DNA of 64,000 nt from NCBI RefSeq assembly GCF_002382885.1, contig NZ_NWVL01000007.1:1-64000 (forward strand), in the 5' to 3' direction. The stretch comes from Streptomyces sp. WZ.A104. GTDB lineage: Bacteria; Actinomycetota; Actinomycetes; Streptomycetales; Streptomycetaceae. This document shows, in pieces, positions 16,947 through 25,375 of this stretch. Within the stretch, counting starts at the first letter, position 1; each line of letters starts with the position of its first letter. Position numbers and translations under genes: made by a program. The notes below the pieces were generated by a model. It had not been told where the DNA came from. It searched no databases and saw nothing but the letters and a program-made list of their open reading frames with translations.

Positions 16947-18307
16947 GGTGTGGTGTCGATTCGCTGGAGCAGGTCGCGGGCGGCGTCGGCGTGCAGGGGG
17001 TGGAATTCTGGCTCGCGCAGCGCTTCGTTCAGATCACGGCGGGCCGCTTCGTCGTCGCCGAGGGCGTGGTGGATGGCGGCGCGGTGGTAGTGGAAGAGTG
17101 CGCTGCGTGTCCCCGTGGCCAGTGCTTTGTCGGCCTGGACGAGGGCCGCCTTGTGCCGGCCGGCCTTGTGCAGGGCCCAGGCGTATGCGTCGTGGACGGC
17201 GACGAAGGGGCGGGTGCGCAGGGTCTGCTCGGCCATGGTGACGGCGCGTCGCGGATCGCCGTGATCGGTTTCGAAGAGGATCGCGTCCGTGTCGGCGGGG
17301 TCGCCCGCGGCTTCCCGGATGCGGTCCTGGGCGCGCAGGAGGGTGTACTGCGCTTCGGCTTGTTCCCGGTGGCCCAGGGACTGTTCGAGTTCGCCCAGGC
17401 CCAGCAGGTAGTGCGGCAGGGGCGCGATCGCGATGGCTGCCCGGTAGTCGGCGATGGCCTTGGCGGTGTTGCCCAGGGCCATGTGGGCGCGGGCCCGGGT
17501 CTCCAGAAGAGCCGAATCGCCCGGGGCGGCCCTCAGCCCGGTGTTCGTACGGGCGAGGGCTGCACGGGGATCGGCGTCCTGGAGGTCCAGGGTTGCCAGG
17601 ACGTTGTGCGCGAACGAGGTGTCGGCCCGGGTCGCCGCCGCGGCCAGGGACCGGCGCATGAGGGCGCGGGCCCGTTCGGTGTCCCCCTTGAGCTCGAAGG
17701 CGTAGGAGGCACGGGCGAGAGACGCGGCATCCGGGCGCAGGTCCACCATCTTCTGCACGGCCTCGTCGGCTTCCTCGTAGCGGCCCAACTGGGTGTAGGC
17801 GTCGGCCAGAACGCCGTACGCGGAGGAGCTGTGGGGGCCACTGGTGGTGGCTTTGCGGGCCCAGCGCAGCGCGGTGGGGAAGTCGTGGCGTGCCGCGGCC
17901 AAGGCACCCATGCCGATCTCGGCGTCCGTGTTCTCTGCGCTCTGCACCGTGAGGGAGGTCCTCAGCGCCTTTTCGGCCCGGTTGTAGGTCGCCGGGTCGG
18001 CGGTGGAGCGGGCCTGCTGGACGTAGGCCATTCCCAGGGCGGCCCAGCCGCCCGGGTCCTTCGGCAGCCGGGCCGCCCGGGCCTGGAGTGCTTCGATCGA
18101 CCCGCGGGGCGCACCGGCCGACTGGCCGTGGCTCGCCGGGCGGGGAGCGGTGGTGCCGTCGGGTGTCAGCATGACCGCGCCGACGGCGAACATCGCCGTG
18201 CCCAGGGCCAGGGTGACCGCGGTGTTCCGCAGCCGCCGGTGGCCTCGGGAGGGGGCGGGCGGTGGCGTGGACGTGGGTGCGGGGGGTTCGGTGTGGTCCG
18301 GGTGCAC
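16943..18307 (-). CDS. Membrane-anchored TPR protein
   Basis: A 454-aa protein with one N-terminal membrane anchor (TAVTLALGTAMFAVGAVML, residues ~30-48) after a proline-rich cytosolic tail. The exported part is a tetratricopeptide-repeat solenoid with at least eight units, for example GWAALGMAYVQQARSTADPA, AYGVLADAYTQLGRYEEADE, ALLETRARAHMALGNTAKAI and LFHYHRAAIHHALGDDEAAR. TPR proteins scaffold other proteins. Its position between an exported DUF4331 protein and a NicO permease, with a 4-bp overlap to the latter, suggests an assembly role for that system. The start ATG 18307 leaves 98 bp to the DUF4331 stop. Confidence 0.85.
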   Translation of the reverse strand: MHPDHTEPPAPTSTPPPAPSRGHRRLRNTAVTLALGTAMFAVGAVMLTPDGTTAPRPASHGQSAGAPRGSIEALQARAARLPKDPGGWAALGMAYVQQARSTADPATYNRAEKALRTSLTVQSAENTDAEIGMGALAAARHDFPTALRWARKATTSGPHSSSAYGVLADAYTQLGRYEEADEAVQKMVDLRPDAASLARASYAFELKGDTERARALMRRSLAAAATRADTSFAHNVLATLDLQDADPRAALARTNTGLRAAPGDSALLETRARAHMALGNTAKAIADYRAAIAIAPLPHYLLGLGELEQSLGHREQAEAQYTLLRAQDRIREAAGDPADTDAILFETDHGDPRRAVTMAEQTLRTRPFVAVHDAYAWALHKAGRHKAALVQADKALATGTRSALFHYHRAAIHHALGDDEAARRDLNEALREPEFHPLHADAARDLLQRIDTTP

Positions 18308-18404
18308 GAAAGGTCATCCCCATGGTTCGGTGGCACCGGGCCGGGGTGGTGCTTCCCGGCCCGGACACCTTCATAGCCTCGATCCGTGTTCTGCTGCGCC
18401 AGGT

Positions 18405-20006
18405 TCAGCTGTCCTTTCCGCGGCGGCGGAGGCGGAAGCCGCCGACACCGAGGAGGAGCGCGCCGGCCCCGGCGAAGGCCGCGGCCTGGGTGGTCTGTGT
18501 GACGGGGCTCGCCGCGGTGTTCTCCGTCGAGGACTGCTCCGCGTTGCGCCCGGCCGCGCCCGGGCCCCGGTTCACGTTCTTGGTGTGCGGCAGCGCGACG
18601 TACGGGAACGAGGTGCCGAAGGCGACCTCGTTGGCGTTGACCTTGTCGCCGTCCGCGAGCGCGGGGACGAGTTCGCCGGTCTGGGCGGCGCCTTCGACGG
18701 CCTGGAGCGAGATGTCGATGACGTCGTCGGCGAGGCGGCGCCCGTTCGGGAAGCCGGCCAGGTCGCCCGCGAGGACTCCGAGCCGCTGCGGCTTGGCGGT
18801 GGGGGGCACCGCCATGTTCAGGCGCAGCTCCTCGGCCGGGACGATCTTCCTGAGCACCGCGTCCTTGTTGAGGCGGTGGGCGTTGAGGTCTGCCTTGATC
18901 GGACCGCAGGCCTTGCAGATGCCGGTCAGGTAGATCTCGAAGAGGTCTTTGCGGGGGGCCGGCGGGGCGGGGATGCCGTAGACCTGCTGGATCAGCTTGG
19001 GCAGGATCGGGTCGAGTACCTTGTCGACGACGGGCTGGACGGTGCGGTCCTGGCTGGGGTTGAGGGTGTTGAACGCGTCCTTGAACTTCAGCGGGACGAC
19101 GACCTCGTTGACCAGCGGGTTCCCCAGGCGCGAGACCTGCTTCCACTGCTGGCCGGTGCCCTTGTCGCGGGAGTCGCTGACCGTGACGCCCTTGCGGTCG
19201 GTGGTCGACCACACGCCGATGACCGGGTTGCGGGAGGAGTTGCCCCTCAGGGCGAGCTGCTTCTTCGGGACCTGGATGGCGATGGTGTTGACGTTGTAGC
19301 CGGCCAGGGTGTCCTGCCCTCGCTCGCTCAGATCGCCGCCGTACAGGAGGTCGAAGACACGCAGGTCGGCGAAGAACGGGTCCTCGGCCTGGCCCGCGTA
19401 CGTCTTGCCGCCGCCCGGCAGACCGAACGTCGCCTGCTTCCGCAGGGCCGCGTAGTCGGGCATCGACCCCTGGCCCGTACGGGACGGCGCGGCCGGGACG
19501 CCCCGCAGGACGGTGCGGCTCTTTCCTCCGGTGGTGACGACGAGGTCGTAGACCTGGCGGAAGTTGAGGTCCGGGTCGTTCAGCGAGGTGACCTGGCCGG
19601 TGTTGTAGAGGAACTGGTTCGCGTCGTCGCGGTAGCTGCTGCGGAAGCGCCAGCTGTAGGTGACGTCGGCGACGCCGTCACCGGTGTTGTCGATCTTGAT
19701 GTTGTAGCGCAGGTCGTCGCCGAACGCGTAGAAGTTCGGTCCGCCGTTGGGCTCCTCCATCGGGATCCAGTTCGCCACCATCGTGACGGTGTCGGACTTG
19801 TCGGGGCTGGTGAACGCGTACACGTCGGTGTTGTCCGCCCGCGGGTCACCCGCGATCAAGGGCGCCTCGCGGTGGCTGGAGGCCGCGCTCAGACCCGGGG
19901 CGAGCGTCATCGCTCCGAGTCCCGCGGCCAGCGTGGTGGCACCGAGCACGAGCAGGGACCGGTCCAGGACACGTCGCGAACGGGGCCTGGCCTGTGAAAC
20001 CTTCAC
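18405..20006 (-). CDS. Exported DUF4331 domain protein (copy 2), first gene of NicO operon
   Basis: A 533-aa secreted protein, a close paralogue of the 5355-7010 product (shared HREAPLIAGDPRADNTDVYA, PSRTGQGSMPDYAALRKQ, GNPLVNEVVVPLKFKD). I start at GTG 20006 (V-K-V-S-Q-A), preceded by AGAAGGAA; it gives a Tat/Sec-like signal (RPRSRRVLDRSLLVLGATTL) ending before ASSHREAPL. The C-terminus has a hydrophobic helix (AAAFAGAGALLLGVGGF) and RLRRRGKDS, so it is membrane-held. DUF4331 has no known activity. It leads an operon with the TPR and NicO genes; a putative Nur box lies ~380 bp upstream. Confidence 0.85.
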   Translation of the reverse strand: MKVSQARPRSRRVLDRSLLVLGATTLAAGLGAMTLAPGLSAASSHREAPLIAGDPRADNTDVYAFTSPDKSDTVTMVANWIPMEEPNGGPNFYAFGDDLRYNIKIDNTGDGVADVTYSWRFRSSYRDDANQFLYNTGQVTSLNDPDLNFRQVYDLVVTTGGKSRTVLRGVPAAPSRTGQGSMPDYAALRKQATFGLPGGGKTYAGQAEDPFFADLRVFDLLYGGDLSERGQDTLAGYNVNTIAIQVPKKQLALRGNSSRNPVIGVWSTTDRKGVTVSDSRDKGTGQQWKQVSRLGNPLVNEVVVPLKFKDAFNTLNPSQDRTVQPVVDKVLDPILPKLIQQVYGIPAPPAPRKDLFEIYLTGICKACGPIKADLNAHRLNKDAVLRKIVPAEELRLNMAVPPTAKPQRLGVLAGDLAGFPNGRRLADDVIDISLQAVEGAAQTGELVPALADGDKVNANEVAFGTSFPYVALPHTKNVNRGPGAAGRNAEQSSTENTAASPVTQTTQAAAFAGAGALLLGVGGFRLRRRGKDS

Positions 20007-20384
20007 GGCATTCCTTCTGTCTGCTGACTCCCCTGCCAGACATGCGCTGTGAAGGCGTACGGAAGGCAGGAGGTGGCTGATGGGGGATAGCGTTCGGCGC
20101 GGCGGCAAGACATCTCGCATTGGACCGGGCCGACACGAATCGGGGCGCATGGGCGGATAGGCAGAGAAGCGCTCATTCCGGCACGCAACAACCTCGCATC
20201 CGTAGACAAGCACGCTGAAATCCCGCCTTTTGCACACCTCGACTACGCCTTGGCCCGATCCGTGGGGTCTTCGAAGGATGAAAAGGGCTGGTGGGACCGG
20301 CAGATCCACGAGAAGGGCGTGCCGCGAAAATCAACGGCGACACAGTTGCCGTCTACTGGGCCGAAAGGGTCACACCCTCTGCTA

Positions 20385-20401
20385 TTGCAACACTCTCGCA
20401 A
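20385..20401 (-). promoter_or_regulatory. Putative Nur box upstream of the DUF4331-TPR-NicO operon
   Basis: TTGCAA-CACTC-TCGCAA matches the Nur consensus TTGCAA-N5-TTGCAA with one mismatch. It is 379 bp upstream of the GTG at 20006 and would imply a long 5' leader, or control of a small unrecognised transcript in 20007-20380. Confidence 0.55.
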
Positions 20402-20531
20402 TAAGGTTGACGGGGGGAATTCACTCGTGCGGCGCAGCGGGACTCCTGGAAAGCGGTGTCGCCCAAAGGCCGGGAGCGGGCCCGTCACCGCCCGCTGGGC
20501 TTTTGCCACCGGACGAATGACTTCACGTGAC

Positions 20532-20566
20532 GACGGCCCTGACGCCGGGCAGGGGTCAGGGCCGTC
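20532..20566. terminator. Strong hairpin in the 20-kb intergenic region
   Basis: GACGGCCCTGAC (20532-20543) pairs perfectly with GTCAGGGCCGTC (20555-20566), an 11-nt loop. No coding gene ends here, so it either ends an unannotated transcript or insulates the two divergent operons. Confidence 0.6.
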
Positions 20567-20595
20567 ACACGGAGTCCGACGTGGGGCGCCGGACT

Positions 20596-20619
20596 GTTGC
20601 ACGTGTCCCCGTGTGCAAC
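20596..20619. promoter_or_regulatory. Inverted repeat GTTGCAC-N10-GTGCAAC
   Basis: Perfect 7-bp arms (20596-20602, 20613-20619) spaced by 10, about 190 bp upstream of the molybdopterin oxidoreductase start. It shares the TTGCA half-site with the Nur-like box 200 bp away but has different spacing; a regulator site is possible. Confidence 0.4.
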
Positions 20620-20806
20620 GTCCGCTGCCTCACTCAGTCACGCCGCTGAGCAGGGGAAGTCCCGGCGCGCGGCCGTACTCCGGCAGGCGGGCGTATTGCC
20701 GCACCAGCGGGTGACGCGAGCAGCAGACACGCGCTCCGATCCCGAGAAGCACGGAAGGGCGTGTTCTGGTGGTTCTCCGTCAGTTCGGGTCGGCGTGAGG
20801 GGATCG

Positions 20807-22246
20807 ATGAGCGAGCCACATGGGCAGGACCGGAGCCCCGTCGGCCCACGCGGCAAACCTACGGCCCCTGAGCCCTCACGGACAGGCTCGACTCTCCGCC
20901 CGCCCGGGCGCCCCCGGCGCGGCGTCGCTGGTCTGTTGCGCGAGGGTCCTCCGGTCGGGCCGACCCGGCCGGGGTTCTGGCGCAGCCCGCTGCGCGGCCC
21001 CTGGCTGACGTCGGTGTTCGGTGCCGTTCTCCTCGTCGGCATCCCTCTGATGTTCGTCACGGGGCTGCTCTCCTACGCCGCCTACAACCCCGACCTGGGC
21101 GGGAACGACAAGACTCCGGACCGGGGGTGGCTGGGTTTCTACCTGTTCTCCTGGCCGACCGATCCGCACTGGCTGTACCGCCTGAACCAGGGGGTGCACG
21201 TCACGCTCGGCATCGTCCTGATCCCGGTGCTGCTGGCGAAGCTCTGGTCGGTGGTCCCCCGGCTCTTCAGCTGGCCGCCGGTGAAGTCGCTCAGCCATGC
21301 CCTGGAGCGCCTCTCCCTGCTCCTGCTGGTGGGCGGAGTGCTCTTCGAGTTCGCGACCGGGCTGCTCAACATCCAGCTCGACTACATCTTCCCCGGCTCC
21401 TTCTACCCCCTGCACTTCTACGGGGCCTGGGTCTTCATCGGAGCGTTCGTCCTCCACGTCGCGCTCCGCATCCCCCTCATGGTCCGCATGCTCCGCGACG
21501 GCGGCCTGCGCGAGGAACTGCGCCGCCCAGCCGCGACGAAGGCCGGAGCCGGAGCGGCCCTCGCCACGACCGGCCCGACCAGCATGACCGACCCGACCGG
21601 ACTGACCACGCCGGAGCCTGCCGCGCCGACCATCTCCCGGCGCGGCGCTCTCGGTATGGTCGGCGCGGGATCGCTGCTGCTGTTCGCGATGACGGCAGGT
21701 CAGAGCATCGGCGGGGCCTGGCGCGGCACTGCACTCCTGGCCCCGCGCGGTCAGGACCCCGGCCCGGGACCGAACGGTTTCCAGGTCAACAAGACCGCGG
21801 CCGGCGTGGGCATCCGGCCGCGTGATGTGGGGCCCGCCTGGCGCCTGGTCGTACGGGGACAGGGGCAGGAGCGGGTTCTCACCCGTGCGCAGGTGCTGGC
21901 GCTGCCCCAGCACAGCGCGGCCCTGCCGATCGCCTGTGTGGAGGGCTGGTCCACACAGGACCAGTTGTGGAGCGGCGTTCGTCTGCGGGACCTGGCCGCC
22001 CTGGTCGGCTTCGCGGAGCTCGCGCCCGGTGTCTTCGTACAGTCCGCGCAGCGCAGCGGCTCGTTCCGCTCCACCACCCTGCGCGACAACCAGGTCCGCG
22101 ACGCCCGGTCCCTGCTCGCCCTCAAGGTGAACGGCGCCGACCTTTCCGCCGATCACGGCTATCCGGCGCGGGTCATCGTCCCGGCCAACCCCGGCGTGCA
22201 CAACACCAAGTGGGTCACCACGCTCACGTTCGGAGACCGCGCGTGA
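20807..22246 (+). CDS. Cytochrome b561-like / molybdopterin oxidoreductase fusion
   Basis: A 479-aa membrane enzyme. Residues ~55-240 form four or five helices of a cytochrome-b561-like module (SVFGAVLLVGIPLMFVTGLL, HVTLGIVLIPVLLAKLW, FYGAWVFIGAFVLHVALRIP) with candidate haem His. After a linker, SRRGALGMVGAGSLLLFAM resembles a further signal/anchor, then comes a sulfite-oxidase-type Moco domain with the pterin-ligand Cys in LPIACVEGWSTQDQLWSG and VIVPANPGVHNTKWVTTLTF at the end. Electron flow between membrane haem and an exported Mo site is inferred. I start at ATG 20807 with GAGGGG upstream. The stop and the next ATG overlap (TGATG). Confidence 0.82.
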   Translation: MSEPHGQDRSPVGPRGKPTAPEPSRTGSTLRPPGRPRRGVAGLLREGPPVGPTRPGFWRSPLRGPWLTSVFGAVLLVGIPLMFVTGLLSYAAYNPDLGGNDKTPDRGWLGFYLFSWPTDPHWLYRLNQGVHVTLGIVLIPVLLAKLWSVVPRLFSWPPVKSLSHALERLSLLLLVGGVLFEFATGLLNIQLDYIFPGSFYPLHFYGAWVFIGAFVLHVALRIPLMVRMLRDGGLREELRRPAATKAGAGAALATTGPTSMTDPTGLTTPEPAAPTISRRGALGMVGAGSLLLFAMTAGQSIGGAWRGTALLAPRGQDPGPGPNGFQVNKTAAGVGIRPRDVGPAWRLVVRGQGQERVLTRAQVLALPQHSAALPIACVEGWSTQDQLWSGVRLRDLAALVGFAELAPGVFVQSAQRSGSFRSTTLRDNQVRDARSLLALKVNGADLSADHGYPARVIVPANPGVHNTKWVTTLTFGDRA

Positions 22247-22782
22247 TGGCGTTCAAGGAGCGCTACGGCGCCTCGCCCCTGCACCTGCTCCTCGTCCTCG
22301 GTTCGTTCGCCCTGACCGGCTACGCCGGAATCAGGCTGCTGTCCGGTCAGGAACCCTGGATGGTCGTCCTGTGGTTCGCCGGGGCGGCCCTGTTGCACGA
22401 TCTGGTCCTGCTGCCCCTGTACACCTTCACCGACCGCGCCGCCCAGATCGTCCTCGGCGGCCTCCACCGGCCGCCCGGCCCCCCGGCCGGCGCGAGTTCC
22501 GCCCCGGGGCGGAGCTGGGTCAACCACGTCCGGGTCCCGGTCTTCCTCTCCGGTCTGCTGTTCCTGACGTACTTCCCGCTCATCCTCCAAAGGGGAAACC
22601 GGTTCACCGCCTACACCACGCTCCCCGACGACGTCTTCCTCGGCCGCTGGCTGCTCATCACCGCCGTACTGTTCGCCCTCTCCGCCCTCACCCTCCTGAT
22701 CCGCCTGTTCCGCTCCCGCACCACCTCCTCCCGGCGAACGCCCGAGGACGACTCGCGGTCCGGTGCGGCCGCGGAGGCGTGA
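22246..22782 (+). CDS. Four-helix membrane protein, partner of the Mo oxidoreductase
   Basis: A 178-aa integral membrane protein with about four helices: LHLLLVLGSFALTGYAGIRL, MVVLWFAGAALLHDLVLLPL, VRVPVFLSGLLFLTYFPLIL and WLLITAVLFALSALTLLIRL, and a charged C-terminal tail. No family is recognised. It starts at ATG 22246 sharing a base with the oxidoreductase stop (TGATG), so it is probably a structural or electron-transfer partner of that enzyme. Confidence 0.7.
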   Translation: MAFKERYGASPLHLLLVLGSFALTGYAGIRLLSGQEPWMVVLWFAGAALLHDLVLLPLYTFTDRAAQIVLGGLHRPPGPPAGASSAPGRSWVNHVRVPVFLSGLLFLTYFPLILQRGNRFTAYTTLPDDVFLGRWLLITAVLFALSALTLLIRLFRSRTTSSRRTPEDDSRSGAAAEA

Positions 22783-23209
22783 AGACGCCGGGCAACGACT
22801 TGCGGCACCGGCCGCAGCCTCCTGGCTGTCCTTGGAACCATCCGAAGAGCCCGAGCCCGCTGACCGGCAGGCGCAAGGGCGGGCATCCCCGCTTCCTCCC
22901 CGGCCGCTGCCGGTGGTCCTGGGGCCTGCAGGGAGCGAGCGATCCCGATACCCCTCCGCCTGTGCCCGAGCGCCTGAATAGGTGCACCCGTTCGCGTGCA
23001 CGCGTTCATAGCGCTCTGATGCTGTCGCTGACGCAACAGGCCAGGTGGGCGGGTGGTTGGTGCGGCCCGTGGTGGAGATCGGGGCGAGGTGGCTCCGGTG
23101 GTCGGTGCGCCGGAGGCGGCAGAGAGTCGGTGTCGGAAACGGCAGGTACACACAACACACGTCGGGCGTCGATGTGCGCCTGCCCCACTGACTCAGAGGA
23201 GAGAGCTGT
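22783..23209. other. Intergenic, nothing recognised
   Basis: About 430 bp with no gene-like frame; it must carry the promoter of the CHRD/sortase pair. Confidence 0.4.
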
Positions 23210-24007
23210 ATGTCGAAGTCTGCTGTCCGCATACTGGCGGCGCTGACCGTCCTTGCCCCTGCTGTGGCGCTGGCCTCGCCGGCGCTGGCGGACGACTCGT
23301 CCAAGGAGCACGGTGACCGTGCGATCACGCTGCACGCGCAGCTGGATCCGTTCAAGGTCAACAAGGTCACCGGCTACGGGACCGCCCAGGTCCGCCTCAA
23401 GGGCAACGAGGCGCACGTGAAGATGAAGGTCAGCGGCCTGCTGGCCGGCGCGCCGCACGCGCAGCACTTCCACATCGCGGCGAAGGGCGTCTGCCCTCCG
23501 GAGTCGGCGGCCAAGGTCCGCAACGGCAAGCGGTTCCTCAACACCACCGACGGGGTGCCCTTCTACGGCGGCATCGGCACGTCGCTGACCACGAAGGGTG
23601 ACACCGGGCCGGGGTCCGGTCTGGCCGTGGACCGGTTCCCGGTCGGCTCCGACTACCACTACGAGCGGACCATCAAGCTCAGCGACGAAGCCGCCAAGAG
23701 TCTGCGCGAGGGCACCGGTGTCGTCGTCGTCCACGGCATCGACTTCAACAACAACGGCAAGTACGACGACAACCTCGGCCCCAGCGACCTCGACCCCAAG
23801 CTGCCCGCCGAGGCCACCAACCCCGCACTGTGCGGGGCGCTGAAGAAGTCCGCCGACGGACCCGTCCACGGCGGCCAGGGCGGAACCCAGCTCGCCGCCT
23901 CGGACACCCCCGTCAGCACGGCAGCCACCGCGGCGGGCGGAGCGGTGCTCCTTGCCGCGGCCGGCGGAGCCCTTGTCCTGCGCCGCCGCGCGAACCGCCA
24001 GAACTGA
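23210..24007 (+). CDS. Exported CHRD-domain protein with C-terminal membrane anchor
   Basis: A 265-aa secreted protein. Signal peptide: KSAVRILAALTVLAPAVALA with cleavage after A-L-A-D. The mature domain is CHRD-like (chordin-type beta sandwich): ITLHAQLDPFKVNKVTGYGT, VSGLLAGAPHAQHFHIAAKG (His-rich centre) and GTGVVVVHGIDFNNNGKYDD. The C-terminus LAASDTP, hydrophobic AAATAAGGAVLLAAAGGALV and RRRANRQN has the layout of a cell-wall sorting signal, although LAASD departs from LAxTG. A class F sortase gene follows after 11 bp, so the two are likely an enzyme-substrate pair. GAGAGA precedes the ATG. Confidence 0.8.
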   Translation: MSKSAVRILAALTVLAPAVALASPALADDSSKEHGDRAITLHAQLDPFKVNKVTGYGTAQVRLKGNEAHVKMKVSGLLAGAPHAQHFHIAAKGVCPPESAAKVRNGKRFLNTTDGVPFYGGIGTSLTTKGDTGPGSGLAVDRFPVGSDYHYERTIKLSDEAAKSLREGTGVVVVHGIDFNNNGKYDDNLGPSDLDPKLPAEATNPALCGALKKSADGPVHGGQGGTQLAASDTPVSTAATAAGGAVLLAAAGGALVLRRRANRQN

Positions 24008-24018
24008 CCCGTTCAGCC

Positions 24019-24672
24019 ATGGCACCGAGCCGCATCTGTGGCCGCCGCGGTCTCTGCACCGCGGCGGCCACCGCCTGCACGGCGACCGGACTCGCACTCC
24101 TGGCCGGCGCAGCCTTCACGTACCCTCCTCAGCCTCCTCCGGCGCCGCCCGCAGCAGCCCGCACCCACCAAGCACCCGCCCAGCCCGCTGCGGACCGGAA
24201 CCTGCCGGTCCTCGGCCCGTCCCGGCCCGTACGGATCACCGCGCCTGCCGTCGGACTTGACGCAGCTGTGGACACGGTCGGCACCGCCGAGGACGGAACC
24301 ATCGCCCTTCCCGGCCAGGGAGACCACGCCGGCTGGTACTCCGGATCCGTCACCCCCGGCCAACGCGGCAACGCCCTCCTCGTCGGGCACCTCGACACCA
24401 CCCGCGGGCCCGCCGCCTTCTACTCGCTGGGCGCCCTGCGCAAGGGCGACCGCATCACCGTCCACCGCCGCGACAAGTCCATCGCCCACTTCAGCGTCAC
24501 CGCACTCAACGTCTACGACCAGGACACCTTCCCTGCCGAATCCGTCTACGCAACCACCACCCACCCCCTCCTCACCCTGATCACCTGCGCCGACTGGGAC
24601 ACCACCACCCGCACCTACACAGCCAACCTCGTCGTCAGCGCCCAACCGGCAACCGGACCGGGTCAGTCCTGA
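24019..24672 (+). CDS. Class F-type sortase (second copy)
   Basis: A 217-aa sortase with an N-terminal anchor (TATGLALLAGAAFTYP), a Pro/Ala-rich linker and the catalytic barrel from about residue 65 (PVRITAPAVGLDAAVDTVG). Catalytic residues: H124 in LLVGHLDTT, C190 in LTLITCADW and R198 in TTRTYTANLVV, with the same 66-residue His-Cys spacing as the sortase at 4618. It follows the CHRD gene by 11 bp, in the same operon, which suggests that protein as substrate. Confidence 0.88.
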   Translation: MAPSRICGRRGLCTAAATACTATGLALLAGAAFTYPPQPPPAPPAAARTHQAPAQPAADRNLPVLGPSRPVRITAPAVGLDAAVDTVGTAEDGTIALPGQGDHAGWYSGSVTPGQRGNALLVGHLDTTRGPAAFYSLGALRKGDRITVHRRDKSIAHFSVTALNVYDQDTFPAESVYATTTHPLLTLITCADWDTTTRTYTANLVVSAQPATGPGQS

Positions 24673-25375
24673 TACGCGCCCGCAGGACACGGAAAACTCC
24701 GTGAACCGGGCACCTGGCCCGAGCACTGTCCGGACGGGCGCTCCGCCGACCGGAGCAAGCGCCGGCGGGCGTGATGCTGGAAGGCGGATCTGGGACGGGC
24801 CGAGATCTGTGCGCCGAGATGCGGCCTCGGACGCGCATCCGACTGCCGCGCCTCCCGGGCCAGCCCGCATGGCGCTTCTACGGCCGAGTGAAGGCGGCTC
24901 GCCACGTCACCGCCGGGCGGCCCTGCCCATGCCCCTTGGCACATTCGGGCTGCTTCGCGAGGGAGTCGTTGCCCGTCGGTGAGGGGTCGAGCTTCGTTCC
25001 GCACCGGATGATCGACTACGCGTTCGAGGCCACCGGTGTGGCGCTGATCGCGGGCCGCACGGCGAGAGGGTAAGGCCAGCGACTCCGCCGACGCAACGGC
25101 AGGTCAGAGCCTTCTGGCTGCGACCAGGAGGGCTGACCTGCCGTTCGGTGAGACAGCAGTCGAGAAGGGGCAGACAAGTGACCTGCGCCAGGTCACCGTT
25201 CGTCGGCTCCTGTCGGCCCGCAAGCCCCCACGAAGAGTGCTAGCCCGCGCTGGGCCTGGCGGCTCTCTTGCCGGGGCATGGGCAGGGTAGCGGAGTGGTG
25301 GTTTGCCGTCTCTCCGCGACGCCGAATCGCACCCTCCTTACGATCGCGGCAGTGTGAGGAGCGTCCGCCGAGGCG
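24673..25375. other. Intergenic; hairpin but no recognised gene
   Basis: About 700 bp. An open frame near 24900-25073 (ending A-F-E-A-T-G-V-A-L-I-A-G-R-T-A-R-G) could be the tail of a decayed gene but matches nothing I know. Confidence 0.35.
25097..25143. terminator. Long hairpin between convergent operons
   Basis: CGGCAGGTCAG (25097-25107) pairs perfectly with CTGACCTGCCG (25133-25143), and the interior (AGCCTTCTGG / CCAGGAGGGCT) is nearly complementary too, extending the stem. Likely a bidirectional terminator. Confidence 0.65.

Noticed and set aside
18150..19997. 615-aa plus-strand open frame
   Set aside because: Antisense shadow of the DUF4331 gene, with Val/Asp/Gly-biased composition and no ribosome site.
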